Positions 7,553-15,595 of a stretch of DNA of 58,742 nt are shown one piece after another. The position numbers were made by a program, and so were the translations under genes. Below the pieces are notes generated by a model. That model was given only the letters and a program-made list of their open reading frames with translations, was not told the origin of the DNA and did no database searches. Position 1 is the stretch's first letter; each line of letters begins with the position of its first letter. The stretch is taken from contig JAVBXM010000245.1 in the NCBI GenBank assembly GCA_030824585.1, positions 1 through 58,742 on the forward strand, written 5' to 3'. Source of the DNA: Phaeospirillum sp. (GTDB lineage Bacteria; Pseudomonadota; Alphaproteobacteria; Rhodospirillales; Magnetospirillaceae).

Positions 7553-8008
7553 CTAATCGTCGCGGTTCTTCTTGCCACGGCCGGGATTGTCCTGGGCGCC
7601 CCGCCCGTCACGGCGGTGCTCGTAGGAATTGCCCGGCCCGTCGCGGCGGTCGCGGTCGCGATAGTCACGATCGCGACGGTCGCGATCACGGTCACGGTCA
7701 TCGCGGCGATCACGATCGCGTACCTCCCGGTCGCGGTCATCGCGGCGGTCACGGTCGCGCACATCCCGGTCGCGGCGATCACGATCGCGGACATCGCGGT
7801 CACGATCGTCACGGCGGTCGCGATCCCGCATGTCGCGATCCCGGTCGCTGCGCGGCGCGGTCTTGTCGATGGTGTCGCGGGCGGCCTGCCCGGCGGCATC
7901 GGTGGCGGCATCCTTGAGGACGCCACCCAATCCGCCGCTGTCCGCGGCCGAGACCTGGCTGGCGGCCACACCCAGCATCAAGGGAACAAGCAGGAACCAG
8001 GCTTTCAT
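7553..8008 (-). CDS. Secreted Asp/Arg-repeat low-complexity protein
   Basis: The ATG at 8008 has GGAGG five bases upstream, better than a start four codons earlier. The first 21 or so residues (MKAWFLLVPLMLGVAASQVSA) form a Sec signal peptide. A short amphipathic part (GGLGGVLKDAATDAAGQAARD) precedes about 75 residues made almost only of Asp and Arg, in units like RDRDRRDD and RDRDVRD. The tail is GNSYEHRRDGRGAQDNPGRG. The DR tract is charge-balanced and presumably disordered, able to bind polyanions, minerals or metal ions in the periplasm. The coding DNA is a matching degenerate repeat (7640-7860), likely to expand and contract. No function can be named. The plus-strand open frame opposite it is a by-product. 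Confidence 0.75.
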   Translation of the reverse strand: MKAWFLLVPLMLGVAASQVSAADSGGLGGVLKDAATDAAGQAARDTIDKTAPRSDRDRDMRDRDRRDDRDRDVRDRDRRDRDVRDRDRRDDRDREVRDRDRRDDRDRDRDRRDRDYRDRDRRDGPGNSYEHRRDGRGAQDNPGRGKKNRDD

Positions 8009-8019
8009 GGATTCCTCCA

Positions 8020-8038
8020 TTTGGTTGACATGACCAAA
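8020..8038. promoter_or_regulatory. Small inverted repeat upstream of the DR-repeat gene
   Basis: TTTGGT (8020-8025) and ACCAAA (8033-8038) are perfect inverted arms around TGACATG. The element lies 12 bases upstream of the DR-protein start, between it and the modC end. It could be an operator; the short arms make chance possible. Confidence 0.25.
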
Positions 8039-8070
8039 GCCTAGGACAAATCACCCGATAGGTATAGGAG

Positions 8071-9162
8071 CTAATCCACAGATGCCACATCGCCCCGGGC
8101 GATGGTCAGGGCCTTGATCAGGGCGTGAATCCGCATGCCCGGCACCAGATTGAGCTGCGCCTGGGCCAGGGCGGTGATCTGCACCCACAGGCGGGTAGCG
8201 CCGCAGGCCAGGACCACGTCCACCAGGAAGGCATCGGCCGCCGCCACCGACACGACGCTGGCCGGCAGTACGTTGCGGATGCTGACCCGCTCGGGCGCCT
8301 CGATGGCGATGGCCACGTCGCGGGCATGGATGCGCACGCGGACCCGGCTGCCCACCGGCAGGTCGGACCGGCTGACGATCAGGGTACCGCCATCGAAGGA
8401 CAGGCGGCTGACCCCGTACCCGGAATCATGGCTGGCGATGACGGCGGAGATCACGGCGCCCGCCTCATAGCGGCCGGTCAGCGGCCGCAGGCCCGGATCG
8501 CCCATCAGGGTTTCCAGCGGTCCCGAGGCGGCGACCTTGCCGCCATCCATCAGCACCAGGGTATCGGCCAGACGCAGAACCTCGTCCATGGAATGGCTGA
8601 CATAAAGGATCGGGATGGAAAAGCGCCGCGCCAGTTGGGCGATGAAGGGCAGCAATTCGGCCTTGCGCGCCGGATCCAGCGCCGCCAGCGGCTCGTCCAT
8701 CAGCAGGATGCGCGGGGATGCCAGCAGGGCGCGCCCGATGGCCGCCCGCTGCTTCTCGCCGCCCGACAGCTTGGCGGGGCGGCGGTCCAGAAGATGCTCG
8801 ATGCCCAGCAACTGGACCACCTTGTCGAAGGATTGGGCCCGCTCCGCCGCCGGCAGCAATCGCAGGCCGAATTCCAGGTTGCCGCGCACCGACAGATGGG
8901 GGAACAGGCGGTGCTCCTGGAAGACGTAGCCCAGGCGCCGCGCCTCGGGGGCCAGGTCGATGCCGGCGCGGCCGTCGAACAGGACCCGGCCGTCGACACT
9001 GATCACCCCCTGGTCGGGGCGGGACAGACCGGCCACCATGTTGATCACCGAGGTCTTGCCCGAGCCCGAACGGCCGTAAAGCGCCGTCACCCCCGGTCCG
9101 GCCGACAACCGGACGTCGAGGTCGAAATCGCCCTGGCGGCGCCGGACGTCCAGTTCAAGCAC
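8071..9162 (-). CDS. modC: ModC, molybdate ABC transporter ATP-binding protein
   Basis: ModC powers molybdate import through ModB. The 363-residue protein has Walker A GRSGSGKTS (residues 30-38), the Q-loop VFQEHRLFPHLSV, the ABC signature LSGGEKQRAAIGRALL, Walker B ILLMDEPLAALD and the switch histidine in SHSMDE. The C-terminal part (about 290-363) resembles the Mop/TOBE molybdate-binding domain found in ModC. The start codon is GTG at 9162, seven bases after the modB stop, implying one transcript. No ModA binding protein gene is adjacent. The next gene on the strand encodes the DR-repeat protein after 62 bases. Confidence 0.93.
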   Translation of the reverse strand: MLELDVRRRQGDFDLDVRLSAGPGVTALYGRSGSGKTSVINMVAGLSRPDQGVISVDGRVLFDGRAGIDLAPEARRLGYVFQEHRLFPHLSVRGNLEFGLRLLPAAERAQSFDKVVQLLGIEHLLDRRPAKLSGGEKQRAAIGRALLASPRILLMDEPLAALDPARKAELLPFIAQLARRFSIPILYVSHSMDEVLRLADTLVLMDGGKVAASGPLETLMGDPGLRPLTGRYEAGAVISAVIASHDSGYGVSRLSFDGGTLIVSRSDLPVGSRVRVRIHARDVAIAIEAPERVSIRNVLPASVVSVAAADAFLVDVVLACGATRLWVQITALAQAQLNLVPGMRIHALIKALTIARGDVASVD

Positions 9163-9169
9163 GACGATC

Positions 9170-9862
9170 CTACCCCTTCAGCCGGGCCTGGACGCGGCGC
9201 GCCAGGAATTCCGAGGCCAGCAGGGCGGCAAAGGCCACCACCACCGAAATGACGCACAGCCGCAGTGCCGCCTCATCACCGCCCGGCACCTGGGTCAGGG
9301 CATAAAGGGCGATGGGCAGGGTGCGGGTCTCGCCCGGAATGTTGGACACGAAGGTGATGGTCGCCCCGAATTCCGACAGCGAGCGGGCAAAGGCCAGGAT
9401 CACCCCGGTCAGCACGCCGGGCAGCATGAGGGGCAGGGTCACCGACCAGAAGGTGCGGATGGGGCCGCTGCCCAGGGTGCGGGCCGCCTGCTCCAATCCC
9501 CGGTCGACACCTTCCAGGGCCAGCCGGATGGCGCGGACCATCAAGGGAAAGGCGATCACCGCCGAGGCCACCGCCGCCCCCTTCCAGGTGAAGGCCAGGG
9601 TGATGCCGAACCAGTCGTGCAGCCAGGCGCCCACCACGCCGCGCCGCCCCAGCAGCACCAGCAGGCCGTAGCCCACCACCACCGGGGGCAGCACCAGGGG
9701 CAGGTGGATGATGCCGTCCACCAGGGTCTTGCCGGGAAAATCCAGGCGGGCCAGGACCCAGGCGCATCCCAATCCGAACGGCAGCGACGCCGCCACCGCC
9801 CAGAACGACACCAGCAGAGACAGGCGCAGGGCCTCGATCTCGAGCGGCGTCAGGGTGAACAT
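9170..9862 (-). CDS. modB: ModB, molybdate ABC transporter permease
   Basis: This 230-residue inner-membrane protein has about five or six hydrophobic helices, such as LLVSFWAVAASLPFGLGCAW and LPLVLPPVVVGYGLLVLLG. It has the permease EAA-loop signature around EQAARTLGSGPIRTFWSVTLP. ALRLSLLVSFWAV at the N-terminus and SLSEFGATITFVSNIPGETRT are typical of ModB. GGAG lies six bases before the ATG. It normally works with periplasmic ModA and ATPase ModC; here ModA must be encoded elsewhere or replaced. Confidence 0.93.
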   Translation of the reverse strand: MFTLTPLEIEALRLSLLVSFWAVAASLPFGLGCAWVLARLDFPGKTLVDGIIHLPLVLPPVVVGYGLLVLLGRRGVVGAWLHDWFGITLAFTWKGAAVASAVIAFPLMVRAIRLALEGVDRGLEQAARTLGSGPIRTFWSVTLPLMLPGVLTGVILAFARSLSEFGATITFVSNIPGETRTLPIALYALTQVPGGDEAALRLCVISVVVAFAALLASEFLARRVQARLKG

Positions 9863-9892
9863 GGGTTTCTCCGTCCAGAGGCAAAGGGAAAC

Positions 9893-9919
9893 GTCATCCT
9901 TCGCCGCGCTCAGGATGAC
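9893..9919. repeat. Intergenic repeat with GTCATCCT arms
   Basis: GTCATCCT (9893-9900) and AGGATGAC (9912-9919) flank TCGCCGCGCTC. Reversed, this is the TGTCATCCTGAGCG-GCGAAGGATGAC form common between genes in many environmental bacterial genomes, as I recall. It lies 30 bases upstream of modB, so it sits in or next to the modB promoter region. Confidence 0.6.
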
Positions 9920-9999
9920 ATTTCCTCGCCGCCCGTCAACGGCGGATCGGCAAGGCCTCTAGGGTCAACCGACATTCAAGCGGATAGGCCGTGGAATGG

Positions 10000-10087
10000 G
10001 ACACAGATGAACACAGATTCCCGCTACGCGGGACACAGATAAGGGATTTCCCAAATTCATCTGTGTTTATCTGTGTTCATCTGTGTC
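10000..10087. repeat. 88-bp nested palindromic repeat built from ACACAGAT units
   Basis: The 19-base arms at 10000-10018 and 10069-10087 are perfect inverted copies (GACACAGATGAACACAGAT and its complement). Inside, ACACAGATAA (10033-10042) pairs with TTATCTGTGT (10067-10076) as an alternative fold. CCCGC-TAC-GCGGG (10020-10032) forms its own small hairpin. Two alternative cruciform or RNA structures are therefore possible. Elements with ACACAGATGAACACAGAT arms occur in many unrelated bacterial genomes, as I recall. With the element at 9893 it fills most of the 290-base gap 9863-10152, where I see no gene. Confidence 0.7.
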
Positions 10088-10152
10088 TGAACTCTCTTCC
10101 CGGAAGCTGCTCTACCCCGGAATCAGCCAATTCCCTGAATGTCGATTGGCCT

Positions 10153-11424
10153 CTAGTCCAGCGGATAGACAAGCCGTTCGGGCATCTCGTGGAAGCCGAA
10201 ATTGTTCTTGCCCGATCCCTTGACCGTGTACATGGCCCGGTCGGCCAGACGGATCAGCAGCGCGGCGTCGTCGGCGTCGTCGGGGAAGACGGCGATGCCG
10301 ACGCTGGCCTGGACGCTGGCGTCGTGGCCGTCCAACTCGAAGGGCTCGGCCAGCCGCGCCACCACCTTGGCCGCCACGTTGCCGATCTCGTTGCGACCCT
10401 CCACGTCGTGAAGGATCACCGTGAACTCGTCGCCCGACAGCCGCGCCACCGTATCGGACGAGCGCACCGACAGCAGCAGCCGCGCCGCCGCCTCCTGCAG
10501 CAGCAGGTCGCCCACCGCGTGGCCGAAGGTATCGTTGACCGACTTGAAGCCGTCCAGGTCGATGAACAGCAGGGCGAAGCGGGTCCGGTCGCGCTTGGCC
10601 GCCTTGACCGCCTGCCCCAGCCGGTCAAGGAACAGCGAGCGGTTGGGCAGGCCGGTCAGGGCGTCGAAATTGGCCTGGCGCCAGACCTGCTCCTCGTCCT
10701 CCTTGCGGGCGGTGATGTCGCTGAAGATGCCCAGCATGTGGGACACCTCGCCGAAGGCGTCGCGCACCGTGGCGATGGACAGCCACTCGATGAACACCTC
10801 GCCGGTGCGGCGCCGGTTCCACACCTCGCCCTGCCACTGGCCGGTATCGAGGATGGAACGCCACATGTCGCGGTAGAAGTCGTTGTCGTGCCGGCCGGAC
10901 TTCAAGATGTTGGGCTTGCGGCCGATGGCCTCGTCCAGGCTGAACCCGGTGATGCGGGTAAAGGCGGTGTTGACCGCCTCGATGGTGCCGTCGGGGCCGG
11001 TGATCATGATGCCTTCGTTGGCGGTCTCCACCACCTTGGCGGCCAGTTGCAGCCTCTCCTCCGAGTTCTTGCGGTCGGTGATGTCGTAGACCCAGGCGAG
11101 ATTGACCGGCTCGGTCCCGAACAGGGATTCGCGGATGGTCAGCAGCGTCCAGAACGGCGCCCCGTCCGAGCGGCGGAACTGTACCTCGGCGTGGTCGACG
11201 CTGCCGTGGCGCTTCATGTAGTTGATCACCGTGGCGCGCTGCTGGTCGTCCACGTAATAGTCGCGGGCCTTCGAGCCGAGCACCTTGAGGCGCGGCACGC
11301 CGATCAACTCGCAGAAGGTGTGGTTGGCGAAGACGATCACCCCGTCGCGCTTGCGCGATATGGAAACGCCGATGGGGCTGTCCTCGAGTACGCCGGCCAA
11401 ACCGACGGGATCGAGTTCAGTCAT
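10153..11424 (-). CDS. PAS-PAS-GGDEF diguanylate cyclase
   Basis: The 423-residue protein makes cyclic di-GMP from two GTP. Two PAS domains (about residues 8-125 and 130-250, ending in DITDRK and DITARKEDEEQ linkers) are followed by a GGDEF domain starting at QANFDALTGLPNRSLF. The active motif is RLSGDEF; SGDEF variants are generally active. An RxxD inhibitory site is present exactly five residues before it (RSSD-TVARL-SGDEF), so product inhibition is likely. There is no signal peptide or membrane segment, suggesting cytoplasmic sensing of a small ligand or redox state. ATG at 11424 is preferred over GTG at 11430. It is transcribed divergently from fluC. Confidence 0.92.
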   Translation of the reverse strand: MTELDPVGLAGVLEDSPIGVSISRKRDGVIVFANHTFCELIGVPRLKVLGSKARDYYVDDQQRATVINYMKRHGSVDHAEVQFRRSDGAPFWTLLTIRESLFGTEPVNLAWVYDITDRKNSEERLQLAAKVVETANEGIMITGPDGTIEAVNTAFTRITGFSLDEAIGRKPNILKSGRHDNDFYRDMWRSILDTGQWQGEVWNRRRTGEVFIEWLSIATVRDAFGEVSHMLGIFSDITARKEDEEQVWRQANFDALTGLPNRSLFLDRLGQAVKAAKRDRTRFALLFIDLDGFKSVNDTFGHAVGDLLLQEAAARLLLSVRSSDTVARLSGDEFTVILHDVEGRNEIGNVAAKVVARLAEPFELDGHDASVQASVGIAVFPDDADDAALLIRLADRAMYTVKGSGKNNFGFHEMPERLVYPLD

Positions 11425-11654
11425 TGCCACAACCGAGAATCACGTTGACGCATGCTCTCCCCCCTTTTTTGACTCCCCCCGGAGCCTCGGGCGCTCGCCC
11501 GATGGGAATGCTCGTCCCGAACCCATTACAATATAGGGCGAGTCGGCCATCAAAGCCTATACGCAATGTTCGCGAGGAAAGGGTGTTTCCTGTTGACCGG
11601 ACCGGCCGAGGGGGCATAGTCGGAGCCTTCGGCCAACCACACGGAAAGCGACGC

Positions 11655-12041
11655 ATGTTCACCTATGCCCTGGTCGCCCTGGGAAGCGCCATCGGCGGCA
11701 CGCTGCGCTACTGGTTGGCGGCGGTGATCTCCGAGACGACCGCCGGCACCTTCCCCTGGGGGACCCTGGCGGTCAACGTCAGCGGCTCGGCGGCCATCGG
11801 CCTGTTCGCCACCCTGACCGCGGCGGACGGCCGCCTGTATGTTCCCAGCGAATGGCGCACCTTCTTCATGGTGGGTATCTGCGGCGGCTACACCACCTTC
11901 TCGTCGTTCAGCCTGCAGACCCTGGCCCTGGCCCAGGACGGCGAATGGCTGGCCGCCGGCATGAACGTCCTGGGATCGGTGGCCCTGTGCCTGCTGGCGG
12001 TGTGGCTGGGCCACACGACGGCCCTGGTCTTCAACAAATAG
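11655..12041 (+). CDS. fluC: FluC/CrcB fluoride ion channel
   Basis: This 128-residue protein has four membrane helices and works as a dual-topology dimer exporting fluoride. Family motifs are GGTLRYWLA near the N-terminus, WGTLAVNVSGS and GICGGYTTFSSFSLQT, which contains the conserved Gly, Thr and Phe residues lining the pore. The ATG at 11655 is chosen because homology begins there; the frame is open further upstream. I looked in 11431-11654 for a fluoride riboswitch and saw none. It is followed ten bases later by a DUF190 gene, with GGAGAG as ribosome site. Confidence 0.93.
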   Translation: MFTYALVALGSAIGGTLRYWLAAVISETTAGTFPWGTLAVNVSGSAAIGLFATLTAADGRLYVPSEWRTFFMVGICGGYTTFSSFSLQTLALAQDGEWLAAGMNVLGSVALCLLAVWLGHTTALVFNK

Positions 12042-12051
12042 GAGAGCGGCC

Positions 12052-12396
12052 ATGCGCATTCCCAAGGACGCCACCCTGCTGAGAATCTTCATCGGCGAGC
12101 AGGCCCGTCACGACGGCAAGCCGCTGTTCGAGGCCATCGTCGTGGAGGCCCGGCACGCCAATCTGGCCGGGGCCACCGTGCTGCGCGGCCCGCTGGGCTT
12201 CGGCCATTCGTCCCGGCTGCACAACGCCAAGATTCTCGCCCTGTCCGAGGATCTGCCGGTGGTGGTCGAGATCGTCGACGCCCCCGAAAAGATCGAGGCA
12301 TTTCTCCCCATCCTGGACGTCATGATGCGCGACAGGGGCCTGATCACCCTGGAGCGGATTCAGGTCCTGCGCTATGGCCCGACTCCGTCCGCATAG
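12052..12396 (+). CDS. DUF190 family protein (PII-like fold)
   Basis: The 114-residue sequence MRIPKDATLLRIFIGEQ, then GKPLFEAIVVEARHANLAGATVLRGPLGFG and the strand VVVEIVDAPEKIEAFLPIL are typical of DUF190, a family related in fold to PII signalling proteins. DUF190 genes often sit beside crcB/fluC, as here with a ten-base gap. The likely role is to bind a nucleotide or anion and modulate the channel, but the family is not characterised to my knowledge. No membrane segment is present. Confidence 0.88.
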   Translation: MRIPKDATLLRIFIGEQARHDGKPLFEAIVVEARHANLAGATVLRGPLGFGHSSRLHNAKILALSEDLPVVVEIVDAPEKIEAFLPILDVMMRDRGLITLERIQVLRYGPTPSA

Positions 12397-12558
12397 ACAA
12401 TCTTCAGCAACATCAGGACGTCACGCCTTGATTCTGAATGATTCCATGGGGTGACTGGACAATTTCGCCAATAGGTATAAGCTGATCGTCTAATGCGTCG
12501 GGCCGTGAACCAGCCAAATTGGTGTCGGTGCGGCTCTATTGGGCATCGGGGGATGCGC

Positions 12559-14574
12559 ATGAAGAAAGTCCTGATCGCACTGGGCGCCGTGGTCGTTTTG
12601 ATCATCGCCGCCCTCGTCGCCCTGCCGGCCCTGATTCCCGCAGAGCGCATCCAGAGCGAGGTGGTCGCCGGCGTGAAGAACGCCACCGGCCGCGACCTGT
12701 CCATCCAGGGCAAGGTCTCGGTTTCGGCCTTCCCCTCGCTGTCCGTGCAGGTGGGCAACGTCGCCCTGGCCAATCCGCCCGGCTACACCTCCAAGGACCT
12801 GATCCGCCTCGGCGCGGTGGATGTCCGGCTGAAGCTGATGCCGCTGCTGAGCGGCAAGGTCGAGGTGGACAGTTTCGTCCTGGTCGATCCGGTCATCACG
12901 TTGGAGACCGACCGCCAGGGCAAGGGCAACTGGGTGTTCGACGGCCCGGCCGCGTCCTCGGACAAGCCGGCCGCCGCCGCTCAGCCCAAACCCGCCGACA
13001 AGCCCGCCGCCGCGCCTTCCGCCGGCCTCAACGACATCCGTCTGGGCGACGTGCGCATCACCAACGGCAAGCTGATCCAGATCGACGGCAAGACCGGCGC
13101 CAAGCAGGAGGTGAGCGAGATCAACCTCCAGGTGGCGCTGAAAAGCCTGTCCGAGCCGCTGTCGGCCAAGGGCAGCCTGGTGTGGAACACCAAGAAGGTC
13201 GAGATCAACCTGGGTGTCGCCAGCCTGAAGGCCCTGATGGACGGCCAGAGCAGCGCGCTCGACGTGGCCGTCATCTCCGAGCCGGTCAAGCTGGGCCTCA
13301 AGGGCAACGCCAAGGGCGGCGCCACGCCGGGCGTCGACGGCATGCTCGACCTTTCCGTGCCGTCCATCCGCAATCTGGCCGCCTGGGCGGGTTCGCCCAT
13401 CACCATGGCCGGCAACGGCCTGGGACCGCTTGCCATCAGCGGCAAGCTGGCCGCCGGGCCGACCCAGATCGCCTTCACCCAGGCCAACATCGCCATCGAC
13501 GCCATCAAGGCCAAGGGCGACGTGACCGTGGCCACCGGCGGCGCCAAGCCGGTCATCAAGGGCCGCCTGGACGTGGACATGCTGGACGTCAATCCCTACC
13601 TGCCGCCGGAAGGCGGGCCGGCCAAGGGCGGCGACGGCAAGTCGGCCCCGGCCGGCGGCGGGGCGCAACCGGCCAAGGCGCAGCAGGGCTGGAGCGACGA
13701 TCCCATCGACGCTTCGGGCCTCAAGGCCGCCGACGTGGACTTCTCGCTGAGTTGCGCCGGAATCCTGGTCAAGAAGATCAAGGTGGGCAAAAGCGCGCTC
13801 AAGCTGGTGATCAAGGACGGCAAGATGACCGCCGACCTCACCGAACTGGCGCTTTACCAGGGCGCCGGCAAGGGTCGCATCGCCCTGGACGGCTCGCAGC
13901 CGGGCGCCGGCCTCGACGCCTCGTTCCAGTTGAAGGGCCTGCAGGCCGAACCGTTCCTGACCGATGCCGCCGACAGCGACCGCCTGTCGGGCACCGGCAA
14001 TTTCGACGTGACCGTGGCGGGACAGGGCAAGACCCAGCGCCAGATCGTCTCGTCGCTGAACGGCAAGGGGGCGCTCACCTTCCTCAACGGCGCCATCAGG
14101 GGCATCAACCTGGCCGCCATGGCGCGCAACGTCACCTCCGCCTTCACCGGCGGTCCGGCATCGACCGAGAAAACCGACTTCGCCGAGTTGGGCGGGACCT
14201 TCACCATCGCCAAGGGCATCCTGACCAACAACGATCTGGCCCTGAAGTCGCCGCTGCTGCGCGTCGAGGGCAAGGGTACCGTCGACCTGCCCCAGCGTAC
14301 CGTCAATTACCGCATCGACCCCAAGGTGGTCGCCAGCCTGGAAGGCCAGGGCGGCGGCAATGCGGCGGGCGTCGTCGTGCCGATCCTGGTGACCGGTCCC
14401 TGGGACAACATCAGCTACCGCCCCGACCTGGAGGCCCTGCTCAAGCAGAACGTCCAGAACGTGGGCAAGGCGGTGGAAGGCCTGATCCCCGGGGTCGCCG
14501 GCGGCAAGTCGTCAGGCTCGTCGGGCTCGTCGCCCGTCGACAAACTGAACCCCATGAAGCTTTTCGGGCGCTGA
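12559..14574 (+). CDS. AsmA family protein
   Basis: The 671-residue protein has an N-terminal membrane anchor (KKVLIALGAVVVLIIAALVALPALI) and then the AsmA start pattern: NATGRDLSIQGKVSVSAFPSLSVQVGNVALANPPG. The rest is a long beta-rich periplasmic region with the AsmA C-terminal block near residues 480-620 (GNFDVTVAGQGKTQRQIVSSLNGKGALTFLNG with interruptions). An Ala/Pro/Lys-rich linker lies at about 138-160, and the tail is Ser/Gly-rich. AsmA-like proteins are thought to bridge inner and outer membranes for lipid transport and to affect outer-membrane assembly. Start ATG 12559 follows GGGGG at a proper distance; an ATG two codons earlier overlaps that site. Confidence 0.88.
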   Translation: MKKVLIALGAVVVLIIAALVALPALIPAERIQSEVVAGVKNATGRDLSIQGKVSVSAFPSLSVQVGNVALANPPGYTSKDLIRLGAVDVRLKLMPLLSGKVEVDSFVLVDPVITLETDRQGKGNWVFDGPAASSDKPAAAAQPKPADKPAAAPSAGLNDIRLGDVRITNGKLIQIDGKTGAKQEVSEINLQVALKSLSEPLSAKGSLVWNTKKVEINLGVASLKALMDGQSSALDVAVISEPVKLGLKGNAKGGATPGVDGMLDLSVPSIRNLAAWAGSPITMAGNGLGPLAISGKLAAGPTQIAFTQANIAIDAIKAKGDVTVATGGAKPVIKGRLDVDMLDVNPYLPPEGGPAKGGDGKSAPAGGGAQPAKAQQGWSDDPIDASGLKAADVDFSLSCAGILVKKIKVGKSALKLVIKDGKMTADLTELALYQGAGKGRIALDGSQPGAGLDASFQLKGLQAEPFLTDAADSDRLSGTGNFDVTVAGQGKTQRQIVSSLNGKGALTFLNGAIRGINLAAMARNVTSAFTGGPASTEKTDFAELGGTFTIAKGILTNNDLALKSPLLRVEGKGTVDLPQRTVNYRIDPKVVASLEGQGGGNAAGVVVPILVTGPWDNISYRPDLEALLKQNVQNVGKAVEGLIPGVAGGKSSGSSGSSPVDKLNPMKLFGR

Positions 14575-14620
14575 GGCCCGGTTCCGCCATCACCCAATAT
14601 ATCCACCGGAGATAAAGACG

Positions 14621-15460
14621 ATGAAGTTCCTCCATCTGGCCGCCGCCATCGGCATGACCGCCCTGGTGGGCGCCTGCGCCACCCCCTTCGAGGTGGCCGA
14701 CGTCAACGAGATCATGGCGGCCCCCGCTCCCACCGCCGGCTCGGCCTTCACCAAGGCCCTGTTCACCGAGTACAAGGCCTATACCAAGCACGAGGCCCTC
14801 GACGAGCACGAGTGGGATCATGCCGCCATCTTCGCCCGCAAGGGCCTGAAGGCCGCCACCGGCGCCTCGGTCGATCCCGAAGTGACCGCCGACTGGAGCC
14901 TGATGCCCGACCGCGTCAAGGAACTGGACGCCGCCCGCGCCCGTCTGGTCGGCTATTTCGGCAACGGCGCCCGCGACCGCGTGCCGGCCGCCGCCGCCAA
15001 GGCCCAGGTGATGTTCGATTGCTGGATCGAGGAGGAGGCCGAGGGCGACACCAATTCCGATTGCCGCGCCGCCTTCCTGAAGGTCGAGCCGGAGTTGCAG
15101 GTCAAGGCCGCCGCCCCCGCCGCCCCGAAGATCGTCAAGACCTTCATCGTCTACTTCGACTTCAACAAGTCGGCCCTGACCAAGGAGGCCCTGAAGACCC
15201 TCAAGGAAGTGGCCGCCGCGGCCGGCGAGATCAAGCCGTCCAGCATCTACGTCGCCGGTCACACCGACACCGTCGGCAACGGCCGCTATAATGACAAGCT
15301 GTCCAGCGCCCGCGCCGCCTCGGTCGAGAAGCAGTTGGCCAAGATGGGCATCAAGTCCATCGACGCCAAGTCGTTCGGCTTCACCAAGCTGGCCGTGCCG
15401 ACCAAGGCCAACACCAAGGAAGCCAAGAACCGCCGCGTCGAAATCTACTTCGAGAAGTAG
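14621..15460 (+). CDS. OmpA-like lipoprotein, peptidoglycan-binding
   Basis: The 279-residue protein begins with a lipoprotein signal ending in LVGAC (lipid-modified C19). The first 165 residues are an unassigned periplasmic domain with two cysteines (FDCWIEEE and SDCRAAF) that could form a disulfide. Residues about 165-279 are an OmpA C-terminal domain: VYFDFNKSALTKEA, then VAGHTDTVGNGRYNDKLSSAR, and NRRVEIYFEK. It would tether the outer membrane to peptidoglycan. GGAG lies eight bases before the ATG. A strong terminator follows. Confidence 0.92.
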   Translation: MKFLHLAAAIGMTALVGACATPFEVADVNEIMAAPAPTAGSAFTKALFTEYKAYTKHEALDEHEWDHAAIFARKGLKAATGASVDPEVTADWSLMPDRVKELDAARARLVGYFGNGARDRVPAAAAKAQVMFDCWIEEEAEGDTNSDCRAAFLKVEPELQVKAAAPAAPKIVKTFIVYFDFNKSALTKEALKTLKEVAAAAGEIKPSSIYVAGHTDTVGNGRYNDKLSSARAASVEKQLAKMGIKSIDAKSFGFTKLAVPTKANTKEAKNRRVEIYFEK

Positions 15461-15484
15461 GACCGGCCGGCGCTCCGGCGCCAA

Positions 15485-15522
15485 AAGCCCCCTTCCCGAC
15501 CGGGAAGGGGGCTTCTTTTTTT
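15485..15522 (+). terminator. Rho-independent terminator of the OmpA-like gene
   Basis: AAGCCCCCTTCCCG (15485-15498) pairs perfectly with CGGGAAGGGGGCTT (15501-15514) around a minimal loop. It is followed by C and seven T. It begins 25 bases after the stop codon. Confidence 0.93.
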
Positions 15523-15536
15523 GGGATGCCCGCCAA

Positions 15537-15571
15537 GAGAAAAGGGGCGAAGGAACAGGTCCCTTCGCCCC
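15537..15571 (-). terminator. Terminator of the universal stress protein gene
   Basis: GGGGCGAAGG (15544-15553) and CCTTCGCCCC (15562-15571) form a ten-base stem. On the minus strand it is followed by TTTTCTCT. It lies 25 bases past the Usp stop codon and converges with the terminator at 15485. Confidence 0.8.
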
Positions 15572-15595
15572 CTTGCGATCCTTGCGGAAACAGCC

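Noticed and set aside
7523..8044. Plus-strand frame rich in Val, Ala, Ile and Thr opposite the DR-repeat gene
   Set aside because: It mirrors the Asp/Arg repeat DNA. The minus frame has a signal peptide and a good ribosome site; this one only looks like a membrane protein because of the repeat.
11431..11654. Fluoride riboswitch upstream of fluC
   Set aside because: I searched for the conserved GGNGATGG and GATGACGCC-like parts and found neither.
8053..12485. Shared ATAGGTATA stretch near 8055 and near 12472
   Set aside because: The two copies have different orientation relative to their genes and only nine exact bases in common, so chance is sufficient.
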